A stretch of 40,901 bases of DNA from DASRZM01 sp035686365 (GTDB lineage: Bacteria; Pseudomonadota; Gammaproteobacteria; Xanthomonadales; Xanthomonadaceae), in the NCBI GenBank assembly GCA_035686365.1, contig DASRZM010000047.1:1-40901 (forward strand), given 5' to 3'. This document shows positions 1 through 7,001 of the stretch, in pieces. The notes under the pieces are model-generated. The model ran no database searches. It was not told the DNA's origin and saw only the letters and a list, made by a program, of their open reading frames with translations. Within the stretch, counting starts at the first letter, position 1; each line of letters opens with the position of its first letter. The translations under genes were made by a program, and so were the position numbers.

Positions 1-26
1 GTGCTTTACCCGCGAGCGCGCCATCC

Positions 27-3000
27 ATGGCGCGCGAACCTCTGAACCTGTCCAGAGGTTCCCTCAGCGGGCAGCGTGAGAAATCGCCTCGGTCCCACTA
101 CACTTGGCGCCCCGCGCGGCCCCGCGCTGCCATTCGATCCCGCTTGGACGCCATACTCAGTCCCGAACTGCCGGCTGCGACCGGGCCGCTGCGCGAGCGC
201 ATCACCGCGCACACGCTGCGCGCGGACGACATCCATGTGCGCGAGCTGCTGTCCGCGATCGGGCTGTCGGAGTCGACCCGCGCCCGGATCGGGCACGAGG
301 CCGCCGAGCTGGTGCGCCGCGTGCGCGTCAAGGCGCAGGACCAGGGTGCCATCGAGGCCTTCATGCGCCAGTACGACCTGTCCTCCGAGGAAGGCGTGCT
401 GCTCATGTGCGTGGCCGAAGCGCTGCTGCGGATCCCCGACCAGGCCACCGCCGATGCGCTGATCCGCGACAAGCTCGGCGAGGCCGACTGGGAGCAGCAT
501 CTGGGTCGCAGCGAGTCGCTGTTCGTCAATGCCTCCACCTGGGGGCTGATGCTGACCGGGCGCCTGGTGCGGCTCAACGAGGACACCCGCCACAACGTCG
601 CCGCAGCGTTGAAGCGGCTGGTCGGCCGCGCCGGCGAGCCGGTGATCCGGCTGGCAGTGCGCCAGGCCATGCGCATCATGGGCCACCAGTTCGTCATGGG
701 CCGCGACATCGACGAGGCGCTGCGGCGCAGCCGCCGGCAGGAGAACGCCGCGTACCGCTACTCGTTCGACATGCTCGGCGAGGCGGCGCTGACCGCGCCC
801 GACGCCGCGCGCTACCTGCACTCCTACCGTCATGGCATCGAGGCGATCGGCCGCCAGGGGCCCTACCCGGACATGCTCTCGGCCCCCAGCATCTCGGTCA
901 AGCTCTCGGCCCTGCACCCGCGCTACGAGCACGCCAAACGCCGGCGCGTGCTCGGCGAGCTCGGCCCACGGGTACTGGAGCTTGCACAGCTGGCCAGGGC
1001 GAACGGTATCGGCCTGACCATCGACGCCGAAGAATCCGAACGACTGGAACTGAGCCTGGACCTGATCGGGCAGGTGTACTCCGACGCCAGCCTGGCCGGC
1101 TGGGAGGGCTTCGGCGTGGTGGTGCAGGCCTACCTCAAGCGCGCACCGGCGGTGATCGACTGGCTGTCGGAACTGGCCCGCCGGCACGGCCGCCGCATGC
1201 CCCTGCGACTGGTCAAGGGCGCCTACTGGGACGCAGAGATCAAGCGCGCGCAGGTGGAGGGCTATGCCGGCTACCCGGTGTTCACGCGCAAGCCCTGCAC
1301 CGATGTCAGCTACCTGGCCTGCGCGCGCCGCCTCCTGGGCGCAAGCGACGCCTTCTACCCGATGTTCGCCACGCACAACGCGCACACCATTGCCGCGGTG
1401 CGCGCGATGGCGCGCGAGGCCGGGATGGAGGGCGGCGGCGCGGCGGGCGCGGGTTATGAGTTCCAGCGGCTGCATGGAATGGGTCGGGACCTGTACGGGC
1501 AGCTGATCGCGCAGGTTCCGTGCCGGGTCTATGCGCCGGTCGGCAGTCACGAAGACCTGCTGCCCTACCTGGTGCGTCGGTTGCTGGAGAACGGCGCCAA
1601 CACCAGCTTCGTGAACCGCATCACCGATGCGCGCATCGCCCCGGAGGCGCTGGTCGCAGACCCGATCGATGTGGTGCTCGGTTTCGAGACGGCCGCGCAC
1701 CCGCGCATTCCACTACCGGTCGCCCTGTATGGCGAGGCAAGGAAGAACTCCATGGGCGTGAATCTGGCCGACGATTCCGAACTCCGGCGCCTGGCCGCGG
1801 AGATCAATGCCGGACTGAGTCCGATCCAGGCCGGTCCGCTGGTGCCCGGTGCTCGAAGCACCCAGGCGCCCCGGCCCGCAACCGATCCGGCCGACCGGCG
1901 CCGCGAGGTCGGCCGCTGGGTACCGGCCGATGCGGCCACCGTCGAACGCGCCCTGTCCAATGCGACGGCGGCGCAGCCCGACTGGGACCGCATGCCCGCC
2001 GCCTCGCGCGCCACCATCCTGGAACAGGCCGCCGACCTGCTTCAGGCGCGCCGTGGCGAGTTTGTGGCGCTGTGCGTACGTGAGGCCGGCCGCACCGTGC
2101 CCGATGCGGTCTCCGAGGTCCGCGAAGCGGTTGATTTCTGCCGCTATTACGCGCAGCAGGGCCGCGAGCTGTTCGCACAGCCAACCCGACTGCCGGGCCC
2201 GACCGGCGAGTCCAATGTGCTCGCCCTGCATGGCCGCGGCGTGTTCGTGTGCATCAGCCCGTGGAACTTCCCGCTGGCGATCTTCATCGGGCAGGTCACT
2301 GCCGCCTTGATGGCCGGCAACAGCGTCATCGCCAAGCCGGCCGAACAGACCAGCCTGGTCGGCTACGCGGCGGTGCGGCTGCTGCACGAGGCGGGGGTGC
2401 CTGCCGCCGTGCTGCAGTTCGTGCCCGGCGCCGGGGCCACGGTCGGCGCGGCGCTGACTTCCGATCCGCGGGTGGCGGGCGTGGCGTTCACCGGTTCGAC
2501 CGACACCGCGCGTGCGATCCACCGTGCGATGGCCGCGCGCGATGCCGCGATCGGCGTGCTGATCGCCGAGACCGGTGGCCAGAACGCGATGATCGCCGAT
2601 TCCTCGGCACTGCCCGAACAGCTGGTCAAGGACACCGTGCTGTCGGCATTCGGCTCTGCCGGCCAGCGCTGTTCTGCAGCGCGGGTACTGTACGTGCAGG
2701 AGGACATCGCCGACCGGGTGCTGGAGATGCTCGCCGGAGCGATCGACGAGCTGACGCTGGGCGATCCGGGCCTGCTGTCGACGGACGTGGGACCGGTGAT
2801 CGACGAGGACGCGCGCGAACTGCTGCGGGCGCATGCCGAACGCATGGAGAACGAAGCCAGGCTCATCCGGCAGGCGGCGCTGCCCGATGGGCTCGAGCAC
2901 GGCACCTATTTCGCGCCGCGTGCCTACGAGATCGATTCCATGGCGCGCCTGCGTCAGGAGGTATTCGGCCCGGTGCTGCACGTGATCCGCTACCGCGCCT

Positions 3001-3308
3001 CGCAACTGGACCAGGTCATCGAGGAGATCAACGCCACCGGCTACGGGCTCACCCTGGGCATCCACAGTCGCATCGAGGACACCATCGAGCGGATCGTGGA
3101 CCGCGTGCGCGCCGGCAACTGCTACGTCAACCGCAGCATCACGGGCGCGGTGGTCGGCGTGCAGCCCTTCGGCGGCGAGGGCCTGTCCGGGACCGGGCCC
3201 AAGGCCGGCGGACCGCATTACCTGCCCCGCTTCGCCAGCGAGCGCACCCTGAGCATCAACACCACCGCCGCGGGCGGCAATGCGAGCCTGCTGACGCTGG
3301 GCGACTGA
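27..3308 (+). CDS. putA: Bifunctional proline dehydrogenase / L-glutamate gamma-semialdehyde dehydrogenase PutA
   Basis: PutA oxidises proline to P5C with FAD and then to glutamate with NAD+. The 1093-residue protein has an N-terminal helical arm, a PRODH barrel (about 200-540) with LVKGAYWD at 395-402 and the FAD/substrate motif YEFQRLHGMG at 477-486, and an aldehyde dehydrogenase domain (about 620-1085). That domain shows SPWNFPLA near 744, the conserved Glu in AETGGQN (about 848) and the catalytic Cys in GQRCSAA (about 882). It lacks the ribbon-helix-helix DNA-binding domain of the roughly 1320-residue E. coli protein, so it is probably an enzyme only and not its own repressor. The start is uncertain: the first 35-40 residues are low-complexity and basic, and their codons include a 9-bp inverted repeat at 36-61. 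The true start may lie downstream. The function is firm. Confidence 0.95.
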   Translation: MAREPLNLSRGSLSGQREKSPRSHYTWRPARPRAAIRSRLDAILSPELPAATGPLRERITAHTLRADDIHVRELLSAIGLSESTRARIGHEAAELVRRVRVKAQDQGAIEAFMRQYDLSSEEGVLLMCVAEALLRIPDQATADALIRDKLGEADWEQHLGRSESLFVNASTWGLMLTGRLVRLNEDTRHNVAAALKRLVGRAGEPVIRLAVRQAMRIMGHQFVMGRDIDEALRRSRRQENAAYRYSFDMLGEAALTAPDAARYLHSYRHGIEAIGRQGPYPDMLSAPSISVKLSALHPRYEHAKRRRVLGELGPRVLELAQLARANGIGLTIDAEESERLELSLDLIGQVYSDASLAGWEGFGVVVQAYLKRAPAVIDWLSELARRHGRRMPLRLVKGAYWDAEIKRAQVEGYAGYPVFTRKPCTDVSYLACARRLLGASDAFYPMFATHNAHTIAAVRAMAREAGMEGGGAAGAGYEFQRLHGMGRDLYGQLIAQVPCRVYAPVGSHEDLLPYLVRRLLENGANTSFVNRITDARIAPEALVADPIDVVLGFETAAHPRIPLPVALYGEARKNSMGVNLADDSELRRLAAEINAGLSPIQAGPLVPGARSTQAPRPATDPADRRREVGRWVPADAATVERALSNATAAQPDWDRMPAASRATILEQAADLLQARRGEFVALCVREAGRTVPDAVSEVREAVDFCRYYAQQGRELFAQPTRLPGPTGESNVLALHGRGVFVCISPWNFPLAIFIGQVTAALMAGNSVIAKPAEQTSLVGYAAVRLLHEAGVPAAVLQFVPGAGATVGAALTSDPRVAGVAFTGSTDTARAIHRAMAARDAAIGVLIAETGGQNAMIADSSALPEQLVKDTVLSAFGSAGQRCSAARVLYVQEDIADRVLEMLAGAIDELTLGDPGLLSTDVGPVIDEDARELLRAHAERMENEARLIRQAALPDGLEHGTYFAPRAYEIDSMARLRQEVFGPVLHVIRYRASQLDQVIEEINATGYGLTLGIHSRIEDTIERIVDRVRAGNCYVNRSITGAVVGVQPFGGEGLSGTGPKAGGPHYLPRFASERTLSINTTAAGGNASLLTLGD
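36..61 (+). promoter_or_regulatory. 9-bp stem hairpin at the putA 5' end
   Basis: The arms gaacctctg (36-44) and cagaggttc (53-61) are exact reverse complements around an 8-nt loop. No T-run follows. The hairpin overlaps the first codons of the longest putA reading frame, so it is either a leader hairpin of a gene that really starts downstream or a structure that covers the translation start. Confidence 0.4.
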
Positions 3309-3351
3309 GTCGGGGCCTGGACGACTCCATACCCGGCTTGTCCAGGCTCGC

Positions 3352-3379
3352 CGGATCAGGCGTTTGCGTGCCTGATCCG
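3352..3379 (+). terminator. Hairpin downstream of putA, possible terminator
   Basis: The arms ggatcaggc (3353-3361) and gcctgatcc (3370-3378) pair perfectly around an 8-nt loop, and one more C-G pair closes the base. The hairpin sits 45 bp after the putA stop codon. No U-tract follows, so an intrinsic terminator is possible but not proven. A 3'-end stabilising hairpin is an alternative. Confidence 0.4.
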
Positions 3380-3419
3380 CGAGCGCGCCGTCGCGGGCGC
3401 GCAATCGGATGAGCATGGA

Positions 3420-3433
3420 GGTTCCGCGGAACC
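3420..3433. repeat. 14-bp perfect palindrome
   Basis: The sequence ggttccgcggaacc is a perfect palindrome upstream of the membrane protein gene at 3638. It could be an operator for a dimeric regulator, but no regulator gene is adjacent, so this is only a candidate. Confidence 0.3.
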
Positions 3434-3637
3434 GGACCTGGCCACAGGCAGTGATTTCCACTTGCCTTCACGCTTGCAGTAGCATCGTTTCCAGGACGGG
3501 CTCGAGCCCTCGCCGCCGGTCGCCCGCTCTGCCCGGAGCGGGTCGGCCGCCGGGTGGCGGCGAGGCGATCGCGCTGCCCGTCTCCGTCGCACCTTGGGCG
3601 CCGGTGCGTCCCGCCACTGCACAGAGGGCTGCCAGTC

Positions 3638-4207
3638 ATGAAGATGACGCGTCACTTTTTCATCAGCGACGACCTGGACGATCTGGAACGGCTGGAGGAA
3701 GACCTCGAAAAGGCCGGCGTGGTGACGCCGCAGATCCACGTGCTGACCCTGGACGACACCGGCGCGGACCGCCATCACCACCTGCACAAGGTCACCGCAC
3801 TGATGCGGCAGGACATCGTGCATTCGACGCTGGTGGGCGCCGGCATGGGCGTGGGCGCCGCCGCACTGGTGCTGGTGGTGGCCTGGCTGGCCGGGTGGAC
3901 GCAGTCGCCGGCCGGATGGATCCCCTTCATATTCCTGGCGATCATCGCGCTCGGATTCTTCGCCTGGGAGGGCGGGCTGTGGGGCATCCAGACGCCCAAC
4001 GTCCACTTCCGGCGCTTCGAGCAGGCCCTGCACGAGGGCAAGCACGTGTTCTTCGTCGACCTGGAGCCGGGGCAGGCGAAGATCCTGGAGTCCGGCCTGG
4101 CCCGGCACCCCAGGGTCCAGGATGCCGGCACCGGCGAAGCGGCGCCGCACTGGATCGTCGCCGGACAACACCGGGTCAAGCGTTTCCTGACCGAAACCTG
4201 GCCCTAG
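3638..4207 (+). CDS. Conserved two-helix membrane protein of unknown function
   Basis: The 189-residue protein begins MKMTRHFFISDDLDDLERLE. This resembles a proteobacterial family that older annotations mislabel 'NAD/FAD-utilizing enzyme'. A soluble N-terminal part (1-65), with DDL repeats and a His-rich stretch (DRHHHLHK, about 46-53), precedes two hydrophobic segments (about 68-88 and 92-112). A soluble C-terminal half follows that contains a second small domain (HVFFVDLEPGQ). I start at 3638 because the family-like sequence begins there; upstream in-frame codons encode Arg/Pro-rich sequence. The next gene lies 76 bp downstream on the same strand and has a similar domain-membrane-domain plan, so the two may be co-transcribed. 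The function is unknown. Confidence 0.8.
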   Translation: MKMTRHFFISDDLDDLERLEEDLEKAGVVTPQIHVLTLDDTGADRHHHLHKVTALMRQDIVHSTLVGAGMGVGAAALVLVVAWLAGWTQSPAGWIPFIFLAIIALGFFAWEGGLWGIQTPNVHFRRFEQALHEGKHVFFVDLEPGQAKILESGLARHPRVQDAGTGEAAPHWIVAGQHRVKRFLTETWP

Positions 4208-4283
4208 TGCCGGTCGGGCACCGGCTCGCGGACCCGGCGCAGCCCGTAGTGGAAGGCGCCGCAACCGGCATGGAGGACTGGCG

Positions 4284-4817
4284 ATGACCGCACCATCGAG
4301 CCGCACGCGCATGATCACCGGACTGTTCGCCGATGAGGCCGGCGCCGAGCGCGGTTACCAGGCCTGCGTGGAGCGTGGCTACGAGATCGGCGCGGTGAAC
4401 GTGGTGATGGCCGAGGAAACCCGCAATCGGCTGCTGGCCGAGGGCACCGAAGTCGGGGCCGAACTTGCCAGCCACAAGGCCGAAGGTGGCGAGCTGGGCG
4501 GCCCCCACGGCGGCGGCGTCGGAATGCTGGTCACGGCGTCCGCTGCCGTGGGCGCCGCAGTGCTGGTGCCCGCACTGGGGCTGGTGGCCGGCCCCATCGC
4601 CGTGGCGCTGGCCGCCGCCGGCGCGGCCGGTGCCGCGGCCGGCCTGATCGGACTGCTCTCGGACTGGGGCGTGCCCGATGAGCGCATCGGCGAATACCGG
4701 GCCGGCATCGACGAAGGCGGCATCCTGATGATGGTCGAGGTCGGCTCCGAGCAGGACGCCCGGCACATCGAGCAGCAGTGGCGCGCGCTGGGCGCGGGCG
4801 ACGTGCACCGCACCTGA
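4284..4817 (+). CDS. Hypothetical stress-type membrane protein with Gly/Ala-rich core
   Basis: The 177-residue protein has an N-terminal region (about 9-50, MITGLFADEAGAERGYQAC) that resembles the small alpha/beta domain of heat-induced general stress proteins of the YflT type. That domain typically reads as 'factor in, residue number out' with a conserved Y..G. A strongly hydrophobic Gly/Ala/Val stretch (about 75-125), likely two membrane-spanning segments, follows. The C-terminal region GVPDERIGEYRAGIDEGG...VEVGSEQDARHIE (about 130-170) repeats the regulatory fold. It lies 76 bp after the preceding membrane protein gene. No enzymatic motif is visible. The family name is an inference from sequence style, and the function is unknown. 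Confidence 0.75.
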   Translation: MTAPSSRTRMITGLFADEAGAERGYQACVERGYEIGAVNVVMAEETRNRLLAEGTEVGAELASHKAEGGELGGPHGGGVGMLVTASAAVGAAVLVPALGLVAGPIAVALAAAGAAGAAAGLIGLLSDWGVPDERIGEYRAGIDEGGILMMVEVGSEQDARHIEQQWRALGAGDVHRT

Positions 4818-4856
4818 GGAGGGTCCGAACAGACCCGTTCAGCGCATCCCGGGGCC

Positions 4857-4990
4857 ACGGGTCGGCACTGCCGTGCCGACGCCACGCTCGCGGCGGTCCG
4901 CGTCGGCACAGTAGTGCCGACCTACGGGATCGCGGCGGCATGTAGGTCGGCACTACCGTGCCGACGCCAAGCTCGCGATAGTTCGCGCCG
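4857..4990. repeat. REP/BIME-like array of three palindromic units
   Basis: Three 20-bp palindromes with the arms GTCGGCAC / GTGCCGAC lie at 4861-4880, 4902-4921 and 4946-4965. Units 1 and 3 are direct copies that share about 45 bp of flanking sequence (4857-4903 against 4946-4990). Unit 2, extended to the CTAC at its end, is the reverse complement of unit 3 (4942-4965) with one mismatch. This head-to-tail/tail-to-tail order is typical of BIME-type extragenic repeats. The array fills the gap between two convergent genes (stops at 4817 and 4994), where it could also act as a bidirectional transcription end or mRNA stabiliser. Confidence 0.8.
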
Positions 4991-4993
4991 TGC

Positions 4994-5344
4994 TCAGCGG
5001 AAGAAGTAGGTCAGGCGCGCAAGCAGCGTGTAGTTGGCCTCCAATGCCATCAGCAGCATCAGGAACACCAGCACGCCGGGCGGCACCAGGATGGCGCACA
5101 TGATCGCCAGCCGCTCCCAGACCATGTGCATGAACACCGCGACGATCAGTCCGGCCTTGAGCAGCATGAACAGCGTGATCAGGCTCCACTTGAGCAGGCC
5201 TTCCAGCCCCACGTAGTCGACCATGTACGAGAACACGCTCAGGACGAACAGCAGTCCCCATATCCACAGGTAGGTGCCCAGCGGGTGTTGCTGTCCGTCC
5301 GCGTGTGCGGTCGCCGAAGTCGTTGCAGGTGCATGCGTCGTCAT
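4994..5344 (-). CDS. Cytochrome c oxidase subunit IV family protein
   Basis: The 116-residue protein has a His/Ala/Thr-rich soluble N-terminus (1-20) followed by three hydrophobic helices (about 24-45, 52-74 and 82-104), as in the bacterial COX4/CyoD family. Characteristic sequence includes LLKAGLIVAVFMHMVWER (about 62-79). The subunit is small and non-catalytic and helps assemble or stabilise the heme-copper oxidase in the inner membrane. It is the last gene of the five-gene oxidase operon, separated by 133 bp from the subunit III gene. The REP array directly follows its stop codon. Confidence 0.9.
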   Translation of the reverse strand: MTTHAPATTSATAHADGQQHPLGTYLWIWGLLFVLSVFSYMVDYVGLEGLLKWSLITLFMLLKAGLIVAVFMHMVWERLAIMCAILVPPGVLVFLMLLMALEANYTLLARLTYFFR

Positions 5345-5402
5345 CCGCGCCTCCCATTTCGTTGCGTTGCCGGCTTTGCAGCCCCCTCGGGTCGAGCGGG
5401 GT

Positions 5403-5419
5403 GCCCCGCGCAGCGGGGC
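5403..5419. repeat. Hairpin between subunit III and subunit IV genes
   Basis: The arms gccccgc (5403-5409) and gcggggc (5413-5419) pair perfectly around a 3-nt loop in the 133-bp gap of the oxidase operon. There is no T-run. It may be a partial terminator or an mRNA-processing/stability element that lowers expression of the last gene. Confidence 0.4.
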
Positions 5420-5477
5420 GGGGTTGTGGAAGCAATGCCGAGTCAGCCGAAGCCGTTCCGATCGTGCTCGTCGTTCC

Positions 5478-6188
5478 TCACCATAGATAGAAGAACGCGA
5501 AGATGAAAACCCAGACCAGGTCGACGAAGTGCCAGTACAGACCGAGGGTCTCGACCATCTCGTAGCGCCCCCGGCGCCCGGTCAGGAAACCCTGACGCTC
5601 GTCGTCCAGCGAGCCGCGCATGACCTTGATCGCCATGATGATCAGGAACAGCACGCCGAAGCTGACATGGGTGCCGTGGAAGCCGGTGATCAGGAAGAAC
5701 GCTGCGCCGAACTGGGCGGCGCCCCACGGGTTGCCCCAGGGCCTGACTCCGTCCTCGATCAGCTTGGTCCATTCGAAGGCCTGCAAGCCGACGAAGGAGG
5801 CGCCGAGCACCGCGGTCAGGATCAGCAGCATCGCGGTGCGCTTGCGGTCCTTCGCATAGCCGTACTTGACCGCCAACGCCATCGTCCCGCTGCTGCTGAT
5901 CAGGATGAAGGTCATGATCGCGATCAGCAGCAGCGGGACGGACGTCGATCCCACGTGCAGCGCGAACACTTCGCTGGCATTGGGCCACGGGTCGGTGGCG
6001 GAGATCCGCACCGTCATGTAGCCGACCAGGAAGCAGGCGAACACGAAGGTGTCGCTGAGCAGGAAGATCCACATCATCGCCTTGCCCCAGGGCACGCCCT
6101 TGAACGCGCGCTGGTCCGAGGACCAGTCGGCGATCAGGCCCGGCAATCCCGGGGCCAGCTTCGAGCCCGCGGCAGCGGTGTCGGTCAT
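5478..6188 (-). CDS. ctaE: Cytochrome c oxidase subunit III (canonical type)
   Basis: The 236-residue polytopic membrane protein is a subunit III of the aa3/caa3 oxidase family. Its C-terminal half carries the family signatures FHGTHVSFGVLFLI, which is the lipid-binding helix with conserved His, and YWHFVDLVWVFIFAFFYLW at the very end. Five to six hydrophobic helices are visible. I chose the ATG at 6188 (MTDTAAAGSK) because a GGAGG lies just upstream. The longer reading frame begins with non-conserved residues. A second, divergent subunit III gene lies directly upstream in the operon, so this oxidase has two subunit III-like proteins. Subunit III is non-catalytic and supports proton uptake and enzyme stability. 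Confidence 0.93.
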   Translation of the reverse strand: MTDTAAAGSKLAPGLPGLIADWSSDQRAFKGVPWGKAMMWIFLLSDTFVFACFLVGYMTVRISATDPWPNASEVFALHVGSTSVPLLLIAIMTFILISSSGTMALAVKYGYAKDRKRTAMLLILTAVLGASFVGLQAFEWTKLIEDGVRPWGNPWGAAQFGAAFFLITGFHGTHVSFGVLFLIIMAIKVMRGSLDDERQGFLTGRRGRYEMVETLGLYWHFVDLVWVFIFAFFYLW

Positions 6189-6299
6189 GGATTCAGCCTC
6201 CCGTGACGCGTGGAGGCCCGATGCCTGCACCGGTCGTACGGGCAGGTACCGGACCCGACTCGCAACCCCATCGAGGGCAGGTTCACCTGCGTACCCCGG

Positions 6300-7001
6300 T
6301 CAGAAGCTGCGACACAGCTCGTACAAGGGCAGCGCACCGACGAACAGCGCGCCGAACAGCACGAGCCAGACGAACAACAGGTAGTGCCAGTACACGGCGC
6401 ACAGCGCGATGGACTCGCGCAGCCGTGCCGGAGCGCGCCCACGCGAGCTGCGCAGCACGGCGCGGCCGAGCACGTAGAGCCCGCCGGCCAGGTGCAGCGC
6501 GTGCAGCGTCGACATCAGCACGAAGAAGGCCCCGGCCGGATGGGTCGCCAGGAAGAATCCGGCTCCGTTCAACTGCCGCCACAACAGAAACTGGCCTGCC
6601 ATGAACGCCAGCGTGCACCCACCGCCAACCGCCAGTGCGGCCCACATCAGCTTCGGCTGTCCGCGCCTGGAGGCGCCCAACGCCGTATGCAGGGCGACGC
6701 TGGCCAGCAGCAGGACGGCGGTATTGATCCACGCCAGGCCGGCATTGGGCAGGAACTCCCATGCGGGTGTCGCCGCCATGCGCATCATGTACGCGCTCAG
6801 GGTCAGCGCGAAGACCGAGGTGACCACGGCCAGGAACACCACCAGGCCCACGCGCGGCGCGGTGACCGCGGCCGGCACGCTCGACATGCCGCCGCCGCTG
6901 GCCGTCTCGGCGATCCATGGCCTGACGTTGATCGACTGCCGTACCAGCCAGGCGGCGAATACCGTGATCAGCAGCGTCAGCACCAGAAGCGAGGCGGTCA
7001 C
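6300..7001 (-). CDS. Second cytochrome c oxidase subunit III-like protein
   Basis: The 233-residue membrane protein has seven hydrophobic segments. It ends with the subunit III pattern FFVLMSTLHALHLAGGLYVLG (about 160-180) and AVYWHYLLFVWLVLFGALF (about 205-223), which correspond to the His-containing helix and the YWH..VW signature. Its start overlaps the stop of the subunit I gene by 4 bp (ATGA), so translation is probably coupled. It differs clearly from the canonical subunit III encoded downstream (5478-6188). Pairs of subunit III-like genes are known from alternative oxidases such as the rhizobial coxMNOP operon, where I place this protein near CoxO or CoxP. Why the two copies coexist is not known from the sequence. 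Confidence 0.88.
   Translation of the reverse strand: MTASLLVLTLLITVFAAWLVRQSINVRPWIAETASGGGMSSVPAAVTAPRVGLVVFLAVVTSVFALTLSAYMMRMAATPAWEFLPNAGLAWINTAVLLLASVALHTALGASRRGQPKLMWAALAVGGGCTLAFMAGQFLLWRQLNGAGFFLATHPAGAFFVLMSTLHALHLAGGLYVLGRAVLRSSRGRAPARLRESIALCAVYWHYLLFVWLVLFGALFVGALPLYELCRSF

Larger units (their letters stand above)
3309..3637. other. Intergenic region downstream of putA with inverted repeats
   Basis: There is no convincing gene in these 329 bases. They hold three inverted repeats: CCTGGAC (3316-3322) with GTCCAGG (3340-3346), a hairpin at 3352-3379 and a 14-bp palindrome at 3420-3433. The first two may help end putA transcription, although no T-run follows either. The region also carries the start signals of the gene at 3638, but I could not assign a promoter with confidence. 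Confidence 0.5.

Noticed and set aside
6..1700. A 564-residue minus-strand protein antisense to putA
   Set aside because: Its sequence is Gly/Arg/Gln-rich without any domain and lies fully antisense to a gene with clear catalytic motifs.
3462..3485. A promoter TTGCCT ... TAGCAT before the gene at 3638
   Set aside because: The spacing of 12 bp is too short; no other combination was convincing.
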